From Polynucleobacter sp. AP-Capit-er-40B-B4 (lineage in GTDB: Bacteria > Pseudomonadota > Gammaproteobacteria > Burkholderiales > Burkholderiaceae), in assembly GCF_018882245.1 (NCBI RefSeq), contig NZ_JACVOV010000001.1, positions 744,001-808,000 on the forward strand: DNA of 64,000 nucleotides. The letters run 5' to 3'. Every line of letters starts with the position of its first letter. Within the stretch, counting starts at the first letter, position 1. Position numbers and translations under genes: made by a program. Shown here one piece after another: positions 19,884 to 30,451 of this stretch. Below the pieces are notes generated by a model that was not told the DNA's origin, did not search any database, and saw only the letters and a list, made by a program, of their open reading frames with translations.

Positions 19884-20893
19884 GCATGAGCGCCCTCTTT
19901 TTGCTGCAAAGTTTGACTTAATAACCAAAGCACTAAATCGGCATACTCAATCCCTGCAGCCTTAGCAGCCATTGGCACTAATGAATGAGAAGTCATGCCT
20001 GGAGAAGTATTCATTTCCAGCAAATATGGTTTGCCAGTTTTTTGATCTAGCATCACATCCGCACGACCCCAGGTGCGACAACCCAAGGCTTTATATGCCG
20101 CCAAGGCTAATTCTTGAACGGCAGCATTCACCTCTGGTGCAAGTCCTGTTGGACATAGATACTGAGTTTCATCAGAGAAATACTTATTATGAAAATCGTA
20201 ATTAGCTTGCGGTGGAATAATTTTGATCACCGGCAACGCTTCGGCAGTTTTACCGTAGCCAACCAATGGGCAAGTTAATTCATCGCCTACGATGCAGGTC
20301 TCTGCAATCACTTTTTTATCTAAGCCAGCAGCAAGCTTGTAAGCGGCTGGCAGCTCATCCACTGATTTCACCTTGGTTAGACCCAAGGAAGATCCCTCAT
20401 GCGCAGGCTTCACAATTAACGGCAAGCCCAAGTGCTGGACTACAGCATTCCAATCACTTGTTGCAGTCAACTCCTCATACTCAGGTGTTGCGAGTCCACT
20501 GCTAATCCAGACTTGCTTAGTGACGATCTTGTCGATTGCCAAAGCAGATGCTAAAACCCCGCTGCCGGTGTAAGGCAAGTCTAGTAATTCAAGTAGACCT
20601 TGAATCGTGCCATCCTCGCCAAAGCGACCATGCAGTGAAATAAAGATTCGATCAAACTTTTCTTGAGCCAGCTCAGTGGGGCAACGCAAACCAGTATCAA
20701 AGGCGTGCGCATCTACGCCTTTCGAACGCAAGGCTTCCAATACGCCATTACCTGACATAAGAGAAATTTCTCTCTCACCTGATTTGCCCCCAAGCAATAT
20801 GCCGACGCGACCAAATGACTTAACGTCCATACCCGCCAAGCTAGCCTTGACGCGATCACCCCAGGAGCTCAAGTTAGCACCCACCTTAGACAT
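19880..20893 (-). CDS. ddl: D-alanine--D-alanine ligase
   Basis: ATP-grasp ligase making the D-Ala-D-Ala dipeptide of peptidoglycan. The N-terminal [14 protein letters not shown] motif, the [10 protein letters not shown] nucleotide-binding segment and the C-terminal [12 protein letters not shown] loop with metal and substrate residues are clear. It has 337 residues, slightly longer than E. coli DdlB at the N-terminus. It overlaps murC by eight bases and ftsQ by four. Confidence 0.96.
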   Translation of the reverse strand: MSKVGANLSSWGDRVKASLAGMDVKSFGRVGILLGGKSGEREISLMSGNGVLEALRSKGVDAHAFDTGLRCPTELAQEKFDRIFISLHGRFGEDGTIQGLLELLDLPYTGSGVLASALAIDKIVTKQVWISSGLATPEYEELTATSDWNAVVQHLGLPLIVKPAHEGSSLGLTKVKSVDELPAAYKLAAGLDKKVIAETCIVGDELTCPLVGYGKTAEALPVIKIIPPQANYDFHNKYFSDETQYLCPTGLAPEVNAAVQELALAAYKALGCRTWGRADVMLDQKTGKPYLLEMNTSPGMTSHSLVPMAAKAAGIEYADLVLWLLSQTLQQKEGAHA

Positions 20894-22322
20894 GCTTTGC
20901 CTCCGCTAACGTATGCGGCAAAGCAGAAATTGATCCTGCACCCATCGTAATTAATACATCCCCATCTTTTAAAACTTGACTCAATTTTTCTGGCATCTCT
21001 GCAATATTTGTAGCGTAAGCAACTGCAGCTGAATTTAATAAAGCTTTTGAATTCTTCTCTTCTGCGATAGCGGCCTTCATCAAGCTCTTGCCATCTGCAC
21101 CTGGAATTTTGGCCTCACCTGCTGGGTAGACATCAGTCAATACCAATGCATCAAAGTTTCTAAGAACTTGTACAAACTCACCAAAACAATCACGTGTTCT
21201 AGTAAAGCGATGCGGTTGGAATGCCAGCACTAAACGGCGATCTGGATAAGCGCCACGAGCAGCAGCCAAGGTTGCTGCCATCTCTACCGGATGATGACCA
21301 TAATCATCAATCAAGGTAAAACTGCCGCCTGATGCTAGCGGAATATCTCCATAACGCTGGAAACGACGACCTACACCACTAAATTCAGAGAGCGCTTTTG
21401 TGATTGCTTCATCACCCACGCCCAACTCTGTTGCGATACCAATAGCAGCTAGAGCATTGCGTACGTTATGTAATCCTGGCAAATTAAGAGTGACATTCAG
21501 CGGGCCAGGCTTATTACCGTGTCTACGCACAGTGCGGCGATCAACCGTGAAATGCATGCGAGTACCGTCAGCGCGAACATTGCTCGCACGGATATCGGCA
21601 TCTTCGGATAAGCCGTATCGCAATATTGGCTGAGATACAAATGGAATGATGTCGCGCACATTGGCATCATCAACACAAAGCACTGCCACACCATAAAACG
21701 GCATACGCTGAATAAACTGCACAAATGCTTGCTTTAAGCGAGCCATATCGTGCTGATAGGTATCCATGTGATCTGCATCGATATTGGTGACGACTTCCAT
21801 TGCTGGGAATAATTGCAAGAAAGAAGCATCAGATTCATCAGCTTCTACAACAATAAAATCTCCACGCCCTAAACGCGCATTGGCGTTTGCAGAATTGAGC
21901 TTTCCGCCAATCACAAACGTAGGATCTAGACCACCCTCAGCCAATACTGATGCGACCAAACTAGTAGTCGTTGTTTTTCCATGGGTACCAGCAATCGCAA
22001 TGCCCTGCTTTAGGCGCATTAACTCACCCAACATCACAGCACGCTGAATAACCGGGATCTTTGCTGCTCGCGCAGCTAAGACTTCAGGATTATTTCCAGC
22101 AACTGCTGTTGAAATCACTACTGCCTCAGCAGTGCCAATATTTTTAGGATCATGCCCAATATAAATCACAGCTCCTAATTCCTTCAGGCGCTTAGTAACA
22201 GCACCCTCAGCAAGATCTGATCCCGAAACCTGGTAGCCCAAGTTCAAAAGCACTTCAGCAATGCCGCTCATACCAGCGCCACCGATACCAATAAAGTGAA
22301 TTTGCTGAACGATATGCTTCAT
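20886..22322 (-). CDS. murC: UDP-N-acetylmuramate--L-alanine ligase
   Basis: Adds the first amino acid of the stem peptide. The N-terminal Rossmann motif [12 protein letters not shown], the P-loop GTHGKTTTT and the C-terminal DDYGHHPVE and FQPHRFTRT motifs identify MurC. At 478 residues the length is normal. It starts in an ATGA overlap with murG. Confidence 0.97.
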   Translation of the reverse strand: MKHIVQQIHFIGIGGAGMSGIAEVLLNLGYQVSGSDLAEGAVTKRLKELGAVIYIGHDPKNIGTAEAVVISTAVAGNNPEVLAARAAKIPVIQRAVMLGELMRLKQGIAIAGTHGKTTTTSLVASVLAEGGLDPTFVIGGKLNSANANARLGRGDFIVVEADESDASFLQLFPAMEVVTNIDADHMDTYQHDMARLKQAFVQFIQRMPFYGVAVLCVDDANVRDIIPFVSQPILRYGLSEDADIRASNVRADGTRMHFTVDRRTVRRHGNKPGPLNVTLNLPGLHNVRNALAAIGIATELGVGDEAITKALSEFSGVGRRFQRYGDIPLASGGSFTLIDDYGHHPVEMAATLAAARGAYPDRRLVLAFQPHRFTRTRDCFGEFVQVLRNFDALVLTDVYPAGEAKIPGADGKSLMKAAIAEEKNSKALLNSAAVAYATNIAEMPEKLSQVLKDGDVLITMGAGSISALPHTLAEAKHV

Positions 22323-23392
22323 TTACCTACCCCCGCACAATCTGCACACACTTCAGCCACTCGCTGAGTTGCATGTGGTTTTGCTAAAGCATGTGCTCTC
22401 AGCGCCATTTCTTTTAGTTCTTTGCGATTTAGGTTTTGAATCATCATCGCTAAATCTTGCGGATTCAGTAATGGCTGCGGCAATAAAACTGCCGCATCTG
22501 CATTTGACAGAAACTGCGCATTAGCAGTTTGATGATCGTCAATCGCAAACGGAAAAGGGATAAGGCATGAGGCAACTCCGCAAGCAGCTATTTCGGAAAC
22601 TGTCATGGCACCGGAACGACAAATTACCAAATCCGCCTGCGAATATGCGGCTGGCATGTCATCTATAAAAGGGCGAATATCTGCAACAACACCTAAATCA
22701 GCGTATCGTTTTTGCAAATCTCCCAAGTGTTTATCACCAGCTTGATGAATCACCTTTGGACGTGACTCCACTGGAATCAATGCCAAAGCAGCTGGGATGT
22801 TTTCATTCAAGGCTGCAGCCCCCAAGCTACCACCCACCACAAGGATTGAGAGTGGTCCTTGACGCTGTTCATAACGCTCCGCTGGCGCGAGCATATGATC
22901 AAATTCTTCACGAATTGGATTACCAACCCACTCAGCATTTGCCATCGTATTAGGGAATCCAGTCAAAGTTCGCATGGCGATTTTGCTTAGTGCAATATTG
23001 GCGCTACCAGCTACAGAGTTTGCTTCATGCAAGACCAGTGGGCGCTTCAATAATTTAGTTACTAAGCCACCTGGGAAAGTGATGTAACCGCCCATACCTA
23101 AAACAACATTCGGCTTAACACGACGCATAATCTTCCAACTCTGAAAGCATGCACGCATCAGATTAATGGGCAACATGATCTTGGTCTTCAAGCCTTTGCC
23201 ACGCAAGCCGCCAAAATCAACTGCCTCAAATGGAAAGTCACAAGACTTCACGAGGCGATACTCCATGCCCGCTTGATTTCCCAACCAAGAGACATTCCAG
23301 CCGCAAATCCGTAGATATTCAGCGACAGCCAGGCCTGGGAAAATATGCCCACCAGTACCACCAGCCATCACAAGAATTGAGGGTTTTGTCAA
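22319..23392 (-). CDS. murG: UDP-GlcNAc transferase MurG (lipid II synthase)
   Basis: Peripheral membrane glycosyltransferase converting lipid I to lipid II. The N-terminal [15 protein letters not shown] loop, the central GGSLGA loop and the C-terminal [14 protein letters not shown] donor-binding segment mark the GT-B fold MurG. At 357 residues it is complete. ATGA overlaps on both sides couple it to ftsW and murC. Confidence 0.97.
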   Translation of the reverse strand: MTKPSILVMAGGTGGHIFPGLAVAEYLRICGWNVSWLGNQAGMEYRLVKSCDFPFEAVDFGGLRGKGLKTKIMLPINLMRACFQSWKIMRRVKPNVVLGMGGYITFPGGLVTKLLKRPLVLHEANSVAGSANIALSKIAMRTLTGFPNTMANAEWVGNPIREEFDHMLAPAERYEQRQGPLSILVVGGSLGAAALNENIPAALALIPVESRPKVIHQAGDKHLGDLQKRYADLGVVADIRPFIDDMPAAYSQADLVICRSGAMTVSEIAACGVASCLIPFPFAIDDHQTANAQFLSNADAAVLLPQPLLNPQDLAMMIQNLNRKELKEMALRAHALAKPHATQRVAEVCADCAGVGK

Positions 23393-24660
23393 AGCTTCCC
23401 TCCACGCATCAGAATGCGATTTTCAAAATCAATGCGCAACAGCATTGCCATCGCAACAGCATTCATCAAAATACCGGAGCCACCATAACTTACCAATGGC
23501 AAAGTCAAGCCTTTGGTTGGTAACAATCCAAGGTTCACGCCCATATTAATAAAGGCCTGCCAACCAATCCAAATGGCCACACCCTTAGCAGCAAGTCCTG
23601 CGAAGCTACGGTCTAGTTGCAACGCGGTGCGCCCAATTAAGAATGCGCGGCGTACGATCCAATAGAACAAGAAGATCATGACGACTACACCAACAAATCC
23701 TAGTTCCTCACCAATCACCGCCATGATGAAATCGGTATGAGCTTCAGGCAAGTAATGTAATTTTTCTACGCTACCGCCAAGACCTGTACCAAACCACTCA
23801 CCACGTCCAAAAGCCATGAGTGAATGGGTTAATTGATATCCCTTATTAGCAGCGTTATCTACTTGCCATGGATCCATAAACGCCAACATACGTCCACGAC
23901 GAAATGGAGAAAGCGCAATCATGGTTGCACCACTCATCAAACCGACCAGAATTAAGCCACCAAATAACTTAGCGTTAATGCCGCCTAAAAAGAGGATGCC
24001 AAATGCAATCAAGGCAACCACTACAAAAGCGCCCATATCCGGCTCAGCCATTAATAAGCCGCCAACCAGCGCAACGGCAATCCCCATAGGTAGCATGCCC
24101 TTAACAAATGAATGGAGATACTCTTGGCGTTGAACGGTATAGCTAGCCGCAAAGATCACCGCGGCAAATTTCATTAACTCAGAAGGCTGGAAGTTCATTA
24201 AACCCAGAGGAATCCAACGCTTAGCGCCATTCACACCTTTGCCGACACCCGGAATCAGCACCGCAATAAGCAATAAAACGGTAAATCCAAAAATGACTGG
24301 TGAATAACGATCCCATACCTTTGTAGGAATCTTGAAAGCCCAAATTCCCACTCCAATAGCTATCACCAAAGAAATCATGTGGCGAATTAAGAAGAAGTTA
24401 CTACTGTAGTTTGCGTACTTAGGTCCATCAGCCAAAGTAATGGAAGCTGAATACACCATCACTAAACCAATCAACATGAGGGACAAAATTGCCCAAACAA
24501 GTAACTGGTCATATTCCATCATGCGTGAACGAGTTTGCTCTACGCCAGATACAGCATCTCGCAAGCCAGTACGGAAGTTATCGATTCCACCTCTAGAAAA
24601 ATTCCAAAAACGATTTAGCCCAAGGCGGTTTTCAGGAAAGAATTTCTCTTTTAAGTTCAT
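23389..24660 (-). CDS. ftsW: Septal peptidoglycan polymerase FtsW
   Basis: SEDS-family glycosyltransferase that polymerises lipid II at the septum with FtsI. Ten or so hydrophobic segments follow a cytoplasmic N-terminus of about 50 residues. SEDS signatures such as NFQPSELMK, AHTDFIMAVIGEELG and GLLPTKGLTLPLVSYGGSG are visible. The 423 residues include a longer N-terminal tail than in E. coli. It overlaps murD and murG by four bases each. Confidence 0.96.
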   Translation of the reverse strand: MNLKEKFFPENRLGLNRFWNFSRGGIDNFRTGLRDAVSGVEQTRSRMMEYDQLLVWAILSLMLIGLVMVYSASITLADGPKYANYSSNFFLIRHMISLVIAIGVGIWAFKIPTKVWDRYSPVIFGFTVLLLIAVLIPGVGKGVNGAKRWIPLGLMNFQPSELMKFAAVIFAASYTVQRQEYLHSFVKGMLPMGIAVALVGGLLMAEPDMGAFVVVALIAFGILFLGGINAKLFGGLILVGLMSGATMIALSPFRRGRMLAFMDPWQVDNAANKGYQLTHSLMAFGRGEWFGTGLGGSVEKLHYLPEAHTDFIMAVIGEELGFVGVVVMIFLFYWIVRRAFLIGRTALQLDRSFAGLAAKGVAIWIGWQAFINMGVNLGLLPTKGLTLPLVSYGGSGILMNAVAMAMLLRIDFENRILMRGGKL

Positions 24661-26279
24661 GCCTGGACTCCTTCAAAGCGCATACCCAACTCTTCGACTT
24701 CTGCGGCAAATACCTGAGCACGTTCTTTATAGTCACGGAACTGATCCAAGCTAGCGCAAGCAGGCGATAACAACACCAAATCTCCAGATATAGCCTGTGC
24801 CGCAGCAGCTTGCACTGCAGACACTAAGTCACCACAATTAGTGACAGGTATTCCAGCGCCTAATGCTTCGCCAATAGCAACACCATCTTTGCCAATTACG
24901 AAGGCGCCCTTTATGAAGCGCAAAGCTGGTTCACGAAGTGGGCTGAAATCTTGCCCCTTACCATCACCACCAGCAATTAGCCAAATACGTTTACCTAATT
25001 CGTTATTACCCAAGCCATTTAATGCGGCAACAGTAGCACCCACATTAGTGCCTTTACTATCATCCACATACTCAACGTCTTTAACGATCGCAATGCTTTG
25101 TACTCGATGAGGCTCGCCATGGTAATCGCGCAAACCATGCAATAGCAAGTTCATTGGTAAATTGGCAGCGCGTGCTAAAGCAAGCGCAGCCAATGCGTTT
25201 AGGGCGTTGTGACGACCACGTATTCTTAATGCATCAGCTGGGATGAGGCGCTTCAATCGCAATAGCTCATCATCCTCAACAACCGTAGCCTTACGACGAC
25301 GTTTTGGCTTAGGCTCCACATCCTCATCTACTTCAGCCCACACTAGCCAATCAATACCACCAGCACGCAAGTCATGCTCAATACCAAAAGCACCTTGCTC
25401 ATCTGGACGATTAGAGCCAAAAGTAACTATAGACTTCTCTGCTTTTTGTTCTTCTGAAAGTAAGCCCATTACAAGAGAGTCATCACGATTTAGGATGCAC
25501 ACTGTATCGGCGCCAAATATTCTTGACTTAGCATCTGCATAAGCCTGCATATCACCATGCCAATCCAAATGGTCTTGGGTAATATTCAATACAGTTGCTG
25601 CAGTTGCATTTAAGGTATGGGTATAGACCAGTTGGAAACTGGATAACTCCAGCACCCAAACATCAGGCATATCTACAATCTGATCTGCCAAGTCTAAGCT
25701 ACTCATTAATTTTTCCAAGGCAGCTGGGCTAATGTTTCCGGCGACAGCCACTTTCTTGCCGGCACGCTCACAGAGTTGACCTGTTAGTGCAGTGGTCGTT
25801 GTTTTGCCATTGGTGCCAGTGATCGCCAATACCGCAGTCTCATAGCTAGACTCTTGTGTCTGCGCCATGCGACTTAAAGCAGAAATCGCGCGAGCAAAAA
25901 ATTCTATTTCGCTCCACACATCGATTTCAGCTTCTTCAGCTTTTACCAAGAAAGAATATGTTGGATCTTGCACCGGAGAAAGCCCTGGGCTGATACCAAT
26001 CACATCAATCCCTTTGAGCAAGTCGTCGCTCAAAGGTCCAAAACAAGTGTCTTTTAATCCGGCAATGCGAAGTTCTTGCAACCAAGCATTCTGACGCTCA
26101 TTAAATGATGATTGTTCACGAGTGTCAGCGAGGCGTACCTCTGCACCATTACGCAAGCACCACTTAGCCATGGCGACACCAGATTCACCCAAACCCAAAA
26201 TGAGGAATCGGCTTGGTGCTTGATAGCCTTCATCACTCATGAAGGCTGAATTGGCGAAGGTATTTTCTAAAATCAACAT
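24657..26279 (-). CDS. murD: UDP-N-acetylmuramoylalanine--D-glutamate ligase, enlarged
   Basis: Adds D-glutamate to the stem peptide. The P-loop GTNGKTTTT is at 155-163 and the mur-ligase motifs NITQDHLDWHG and DDSKGTNVGAT are present. At 540 residues it is about 100 longer than E. coli MurD. The extra length includes a 13-residue N-terminal tail, a linker near 132-146 and a charged insert at about 317-345 with a KPKRRRK patch. The ATG 13 bases after mraY was kept; a second ATG at 26240 is possible. Confidence 0.93.
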   Translation of the reverse strand: MLILENTFANSAFMSDEGYQAPSRFLILGLGESGVAMAKWCLRNGAEVRLADTREQSSFNERQNAWLQELRIAGLKDTCFGPLSDDLLKGIDVIGISPGLSPVQDPTYSFLVKAEEAEIDVWSEIEFFARAISALSRMAQTQESSYETAVLAITGTNGKTTTTALTGQLCERAGKKVAVAGNISPAALEKLMSSLDLADQIVDMPDVWVLELSSFQLVYTHTLNATAATVLNITQDHLDWHGDMQAYADAKSRIFGADTVCILNRDDSLVMGLLSEEQKAEKSIVTFGSNRPDEQGAFGIEHDLRAGGIDWLVWAEVDEDVEPKPKRRRKATVVEDDELLRLKRLIPADALRIRGRHNALNALAALALARAANLPMNLLLHGLRDYHGEPHRVQSIAIVKDVEYVDDSKGTNVGATVAALNGLGNNELGKRIWLIAGGDGKGQDFSPLREPALRFIKGAFVIGKDGVAIGEALGAGIPVTNCGDLVSAVQAAAAQAISGDLVLLSPACASLDQFRDYKERAQVFAAEVEELGMRFEGVQA

Positions 26280-26292
26280 GATTACTTTTGGA

Positions 26293-27462
26293 TCACCGTA
26301 ACTTCAAGCTAGATAAGCCAATTAAGACCAAAAGAATCGTGATGATCCAGAATCGAACAACTACTTGTGTTTCTTTCCAGCCACCCAATTCAAAATGATG
26401 ATGCAATGGTGCCATTCGGAAAATACGACGACCCTCGCCAAAATGTTTTTTGGTTACCTTGAACCAAAAAACTTGCAACATGACTGAGACAGTTTCAGCA
26501 ACAAAAATACCGCCCATCACAAATAAGACAATTTCTTGGCGAACAATGACAGCAATGGTGCCAAGTGCACCACCTAAAGCCAGCGCACCTACGTCACCCA
26601 TAAAAACCTGGGCAGGATGGGTGTTGTACCAAAGGAAAGCTAATCCAGCACCGCCCATTGCGCCACAGAAAATCATCAACTCACCAGCGCCAGGAATATA
26701 GGGAAAGAGTAGATACTTTGCATAAATCGCATTACCCATTACATAAGCAAAAGCACCCAATGCAGCACCCACCAGAATGACTGGCATGATGACCAAACCA
26801 TCAAGACCGTCCGTTAAATTCACTGCATTGCTGCTGCCAACTATTACAAGGTAACTCAAAATAATGAAACCCATAATTCCTAATGGGTAGCTAACCTCTT
26901 TCATAAAAGGTATGAGCAAATCCGTTTTGGCAGGAAGGTCTAAAGCGAACCCGCTTCTGAGCCACTCATAAAATAATTGCAATACCTTGAGGTTGTTTAC
27001 TTCAGAAACAGAGAACGCGAGATAGATTGCGGCAAATAAACCAATTAAGGTTTGCCAAAAGAATTTTTCTCTCGACGCCATGCCTTTAGGGTCTTTGTAA
27101 ACTACTTTACGGTAATCATCTACCCAACCTACTAAGCCAAAACCAAAGGTAACAATCATCACAATCCAAATAAAGCGATTGCTAAGATCTGCCCACAACA
27201 TGCATGAAATAAAGATGCCAATCAAAATCAAGACGCCACCCATTGTTGGGGTTCCTGATTTCACTAAATGTGTTTGAGGTCCGTCTGTTCTGACTGCTTG
27301 ACCCATCTTTAACGCAGTTAGTTTGCGAATAACCCAAGGTCCCGCAGCCAAACCGATTAACAATGCAGTCACTGTTGCCATCACTGCTCTAAAAGTGATG
27401 TAGTTAAATACTCGGAAAAATCCGAAGTCATCCTGCAACCATTGTGCCAACATTAAGAGCAT
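26293..27462 (-). CDS. mraY: Phospho-N-acetylmuramoyl-pentapeptide transferase
   Basis: Polytopic enzyme forming lipid I on undecaprenyl phosphate. The signatures WVDDYRK (second Asp pair), NLTDGLDGL and [13 protein letters not shown], plus the HHHFE loop near residue 354, are all visible. The 389 residues contain about ten hydrophobic segments. It overlaps murF by ten bases. Confidence 0.97.
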   Translation of the reverse strand: MLLMLAQWLQDDFGFFRVFNYITFRAVMATVTALLIGLAAGPWVIRKLTALKMGQAVRTDGPQTHLVKSGTPTMGGVLILIGIFISCMLWADLSNRFIWIVMIVTFGFGLVGWVDDYRKVVYKDPKGMASREKFFWQTLIGLFAAIYLAFSVSEVNNLKVLQLFYEWLRSGFALDLPAKTDLLIPFMKEVSYPLGIMGFIILSYLVIVGSSNAVNLTDGLDGLVIMPVILVGAALGAFAYVMGNAIYAKYLLFPYIPGAGELMIFCGAMGGAGLAFLWYNTHPAQVFMGDVGALALGGALGTIAVIVRQEIVLFVMGGIFVAETVSVMLQVFWFKVTKKHFGEGRRIFRMAPLHHHFELGGWKETQVVVRFWIITILLVLIGLSSLKLR

Positions 27463-28901
27463 GTTTTAGCCTCCTCTAACAAGGCCTGCACTACACGCTC
27501 CATGCGCATAAACCGTGAACCTTTAACCAAAATATTTAAATGCTGATTGCTGCCACTGGACTGGGTATGAAGCGCATCTCTTAATTGCGCAATCAGACTG
27601 TCTATATCCGCAAAATGTTTTGCCTGAGCTGAAGTTGCAACACCTTTATCAACCTCATTAAATCCTTGGAGTGCGAATTGGCATTGCTCACCCAAGGCAA
27701 AAAGTTTGGCAACTCCTTGTTCAGCAGCATATGCGCCAACTTCCCGATGAAACTCTGGACCTTGATTACCAACTTCACCCATATCACCCAAAATCAGCCA
27801 AGATAAATTACCCGATTGTTTTAAAGCATCAATAGCCGCTCTTACAGAATCAGGATTAGCGTTATAGCTATCATCAATAAGGGTTCGGTTTGAATCAATC
27901 ACCTTAGCTTGCATACGTCCATTGACTGGCGAAAAGGATTCGAGACCCTGCTTAATTTTTTCAAGACTTACACCAGCAGCAATTCCTACCGCACTTGCTG
28001 CTAGAGCATTGCGAACATTATGGCTACCCAAGGTATTCAACTGAACCTCGATGCTGCCTTGTTCTGTTTCAATCTTTACCAACCCATTGCTTAGTAGACT
28101 TCCAGTCACTGCAGCCGATACCTTGGTCTGTGCAGATAACAGAACAAAATCAATGACTTTGCGACCAGCGGCGGCCTGGTGCCAAACATTTGAAAACTCA
28201 GAATCTGCTGGGAATACTGCAACGCCATCACTTGGTAAAGCGCGAAGGGCATCGGAGTGCTCTTCAGCCACAGCGGCTACTGTCGCCATAAACTCCTGAT
28301 GCTCACGCTGGGCGTTATTAATTAACGCAATATTGGCTTGCGCAATTGCCGCCAACTGTGCCGTCTCACCTGGATGATTCATTCCAAGCTCAATAACAGC
28401 AAGGCGATCGGTGGAACGCAATTTCAAAAGTGTTAATGGCAAACCAATATCGTTATTCAAGTTACCTTTTGTCACCAAGGTATGTTGCTCACCAACTGCA
28501 GCCTTGAAAATGGAAGCAATCATTTCCTTAACAGTGGTCTTACCATTGCTACCGGTAACTAAAGCCAAAGGAATTGGATGATTGGTGCGCCATGCCTTAG
28601 CTAAATTTCCCAAACCAACGCGTGTATTCGAAACGCAAATTGCTGGCAAGTCGGCCGGGCATTTATCTTGACTACTAATTAGCGCAGCACCTGCGCCCGC
28701 CTTCGCAACATCGGATAAAAAATCATGTGCATCAAAGCGTTCACCAACCAACGCTACAAATAATTCATTACGCTCTATCTGACGACTATCAGTACCTACT
28801 CGAGAAATAGATAATTCCTGAGCAGCTTCTACGGAAGTATTAATTAGCCTGCTTCCAGGTAGCATGGCCTGCGCTTGCACAAGCGTTGTCATAATGGACA
28901 T
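27453..28901 (-). CDS. murF: UDP-MurNAc-tripeptide--D-Ala-D-Ala ligase
   Basis: Adds the D-Ala-D-Ala dipeptide made by Ddl, finishing the UDP-MurNAc-pentapeptide. The P-loop [11 protein letters not shown], the MNHPGE segment and [10 protein letters not shown] are MurF motifs. It has 482 residues. It starts in a TAATG overlap with murE. Confidence 0.96.
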   Translation of the reverse strand: MSIMTTLVQAQAMLPGSRLINTSVEAAQELSISRVGTDSRQIERNELFVALVGERFDAHDFLSDVAKAGAGAALISSQDKCPADLPAICVSNTRVGLGNLAKAWRTNHPIPLALVTGSNGKTTVKEMIASIFKAAVGEQHTLVTKGNLNNDIGLPLTLLKLRSTDRLAVIELGMNHPGETAQLAAIAQANIALINNAQREHQEFMATVAAVAEEHSDALRALPSDGVAVFPADSEFSNVWHQAAAGRKVIDFVLLSAQTKVSAAVTGSLLSNGLVKIETEQGSIEVQLNTLGSHNVRNALAASAVGIAAGVSLEKIKQGLESFSPVNGRMQAKVIDSNRTLIDDSYNANPDSVRAAIDALKQSGNLSWLILGDMGEVGNQGPEFHREVGAYAAEQGVAKLFALGEQCQFALQGFNEVDKGVATSAQAKHFADIDSLIAQLRDALHTQSSGSNQHLNILVKGSRFMRMERVVQALLEEAKTCS

Positions 28902-30451
28902 TAGATTCCACCTCCGGCAGCTAGGCGAATATGTTCCTGATCAGAAAAATCAAATTTCTTGCCATTGATTTCTTGTGTAGTTTCATGACCCTTGCCAGCG
29001 ACCAAAACAATATCATGAGGATTTGCATGGCGAACGGCCGCCATAATGGCAGCTGCACGATCAGCAATCATCTGAACATTTGTTGCATCAGCCTTTAGAC
29101 CTGCACGAATCATCTGCATGATGGCTTGCGGATCTTCAGAGCGTGGGTTGTCGCTAGTAATTAAAATTTGATCGGCGTAACGCCCTGCAACAGCACCCAT
29201 CAGTGATCGCTTTCCAGCATCCCTGTCGCCACCGCAGCCAAAGACACACCAAATGTTTCCGCCACGCTGGTCCGCAATAGGCCGTAAAGCCTGCAAAGTT
29301 TTTTCTAAAGCATCTGGCGTATGAGCGTAATCAACAACTGCCAATAAACCCTCTATTTTTTGTGGCTTACTAAGCTGGATTAATTCCATGCGTCCAAGTA
29401 CCGGATTTAATTGACTTACTTTTTGCGCGGCAAGCTCACAACTCATGCCTTGTGTAAGCAATACCGTCCACACTGCAAGCGCATTGCTTAAATTAAATTC
29501 ACCCAATAATGGGATGTGCAATTGAGCACTTCCTGCTTTGTCATAAACAAAAGTGGAATCGTAACCCGCACCACTCAACACAGTCTCTTTGGCAAAAATA
29601 TGCTGCAATCGGTCGCCAAATTTTTCAAATCCCTCAAACGCTAATGGCGACAACGCATATGCCCATACTTTTAAGTCCGCTTGAGCCAATAAATTCATAG
29701 CCAATTCACGACCAAAAGCATCATCCAAATTGATCACTGCATGCTGCAGCCCAGTTTGCTTAAATAACTTCGCTTTCGCCTCAGCGTACTCAGCCATACT
29801 GCCGTGGTAATCCAAATGATCTTGCGTGAGATTAGTGAAAACCGCACAATTTAACTCGGTGCCAGAGATTCGATCCTGATGCAATGCATGTGAAGAGACC
29901 TCCATGGCAACTTGTTTTGCCCCTGCACCGCGCAGCTCTGCTAACTGAGTTTGTAACTTTGGAGCATCTGGAGTTGTATAGCCAGTTTGAACCAAAGCGC
30001 CAGGGAATCCAGTGCCCAAAGTTCCCAAAACCGCAGTGCGATGATTGCTAGCATCTAAAGCCTGAGCAAGCCACTGCGTAATACTTGTTTTTCCATTGGT
30101 GCCAGTAACACCAATAATGCTCAATTCTTTACTGGGGTTCCCGTACCACTGAGAGCACAATTGGCCGACCTCTGCAGCAAGATTTTCAACTGCGAAGCAT
30201 TGAGGGTGATCTATAAATTGATTGTCCATACCCGCAGGGTCAAACACTACAGCTGCCGCACCATTTTCTAAGGCGGCATGAATAAATTGACGTCCATCGC
30301 GCAATGCATTGCCGTGACCTACCGGATAAGCAAAAAAGATATCGCCAGACTGAATCTGGCGACTATCCGCACACACTTTTGCGGAGGAATTCGCTAGTGT
30401 ATGTAAGTGGTCAATCAAGTGATTGGTGTCTATTTTCAAGTCCACCCTCAT
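28901..30451 (-). CDS. murE: UDP-MurNAc-dipeptide--2,6-diaminopimelate ligase
   Basis: Adds the third residue of the stem peptide. The P-loop GTNGKTS and the specificity motif DNPRSEDP point to meso-diaminopimelate rather than lysine. The lysine of TTPDAPKL and the NLTQDHLDYHG motif are also visible. At 516 residues it is full length. It overlaps ftsI by four bases. Confidence 0.96.
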   Translation of the reverse strand: MRVDLKIDTNHLIDHLHTLANSSAKVCADSRQIQSGDIFFAYPVGHGNALRDGRQFIHAALENGAAAVVFDPAGMDNQFIDHPQCFAVENLAAEVGQLCSQWYGNPSKELSIIGVTGTNGKTSITQWLAQALDASNHRTAVLGTLGTGFPGALVQTGYTTPDAPKLQTQLAELRGAGAKQVAMEVSSHALHQDRISGTELNCAVFTNLTQDHLDYHGSMAEYAEAKAKLFKQTGLQHAVINLDDAFGRELAMNLLAQADLKVWAYALSPLAFEGFEKFGDRLQHIFAKETVLSGAGYDSTFVYDKAGSAQLHIPLLGEFNLSNALAVWTVLLTQGMSCELAAQKVSQLNPVLGRMELIQLSKPQKIEGLLAVVDYAHTPDALEKTLQALRPIADQRGGNIWCVFGCGGDRDAGKRSLMGAVAGRYADQILITSDNPRSEDPQAIMQMIRAGLKADATNVQMIADRAAAIMAAVRHANPHDIVLVAGKGHETTQEINGKKFDFSDQEHIRLAAGGGI

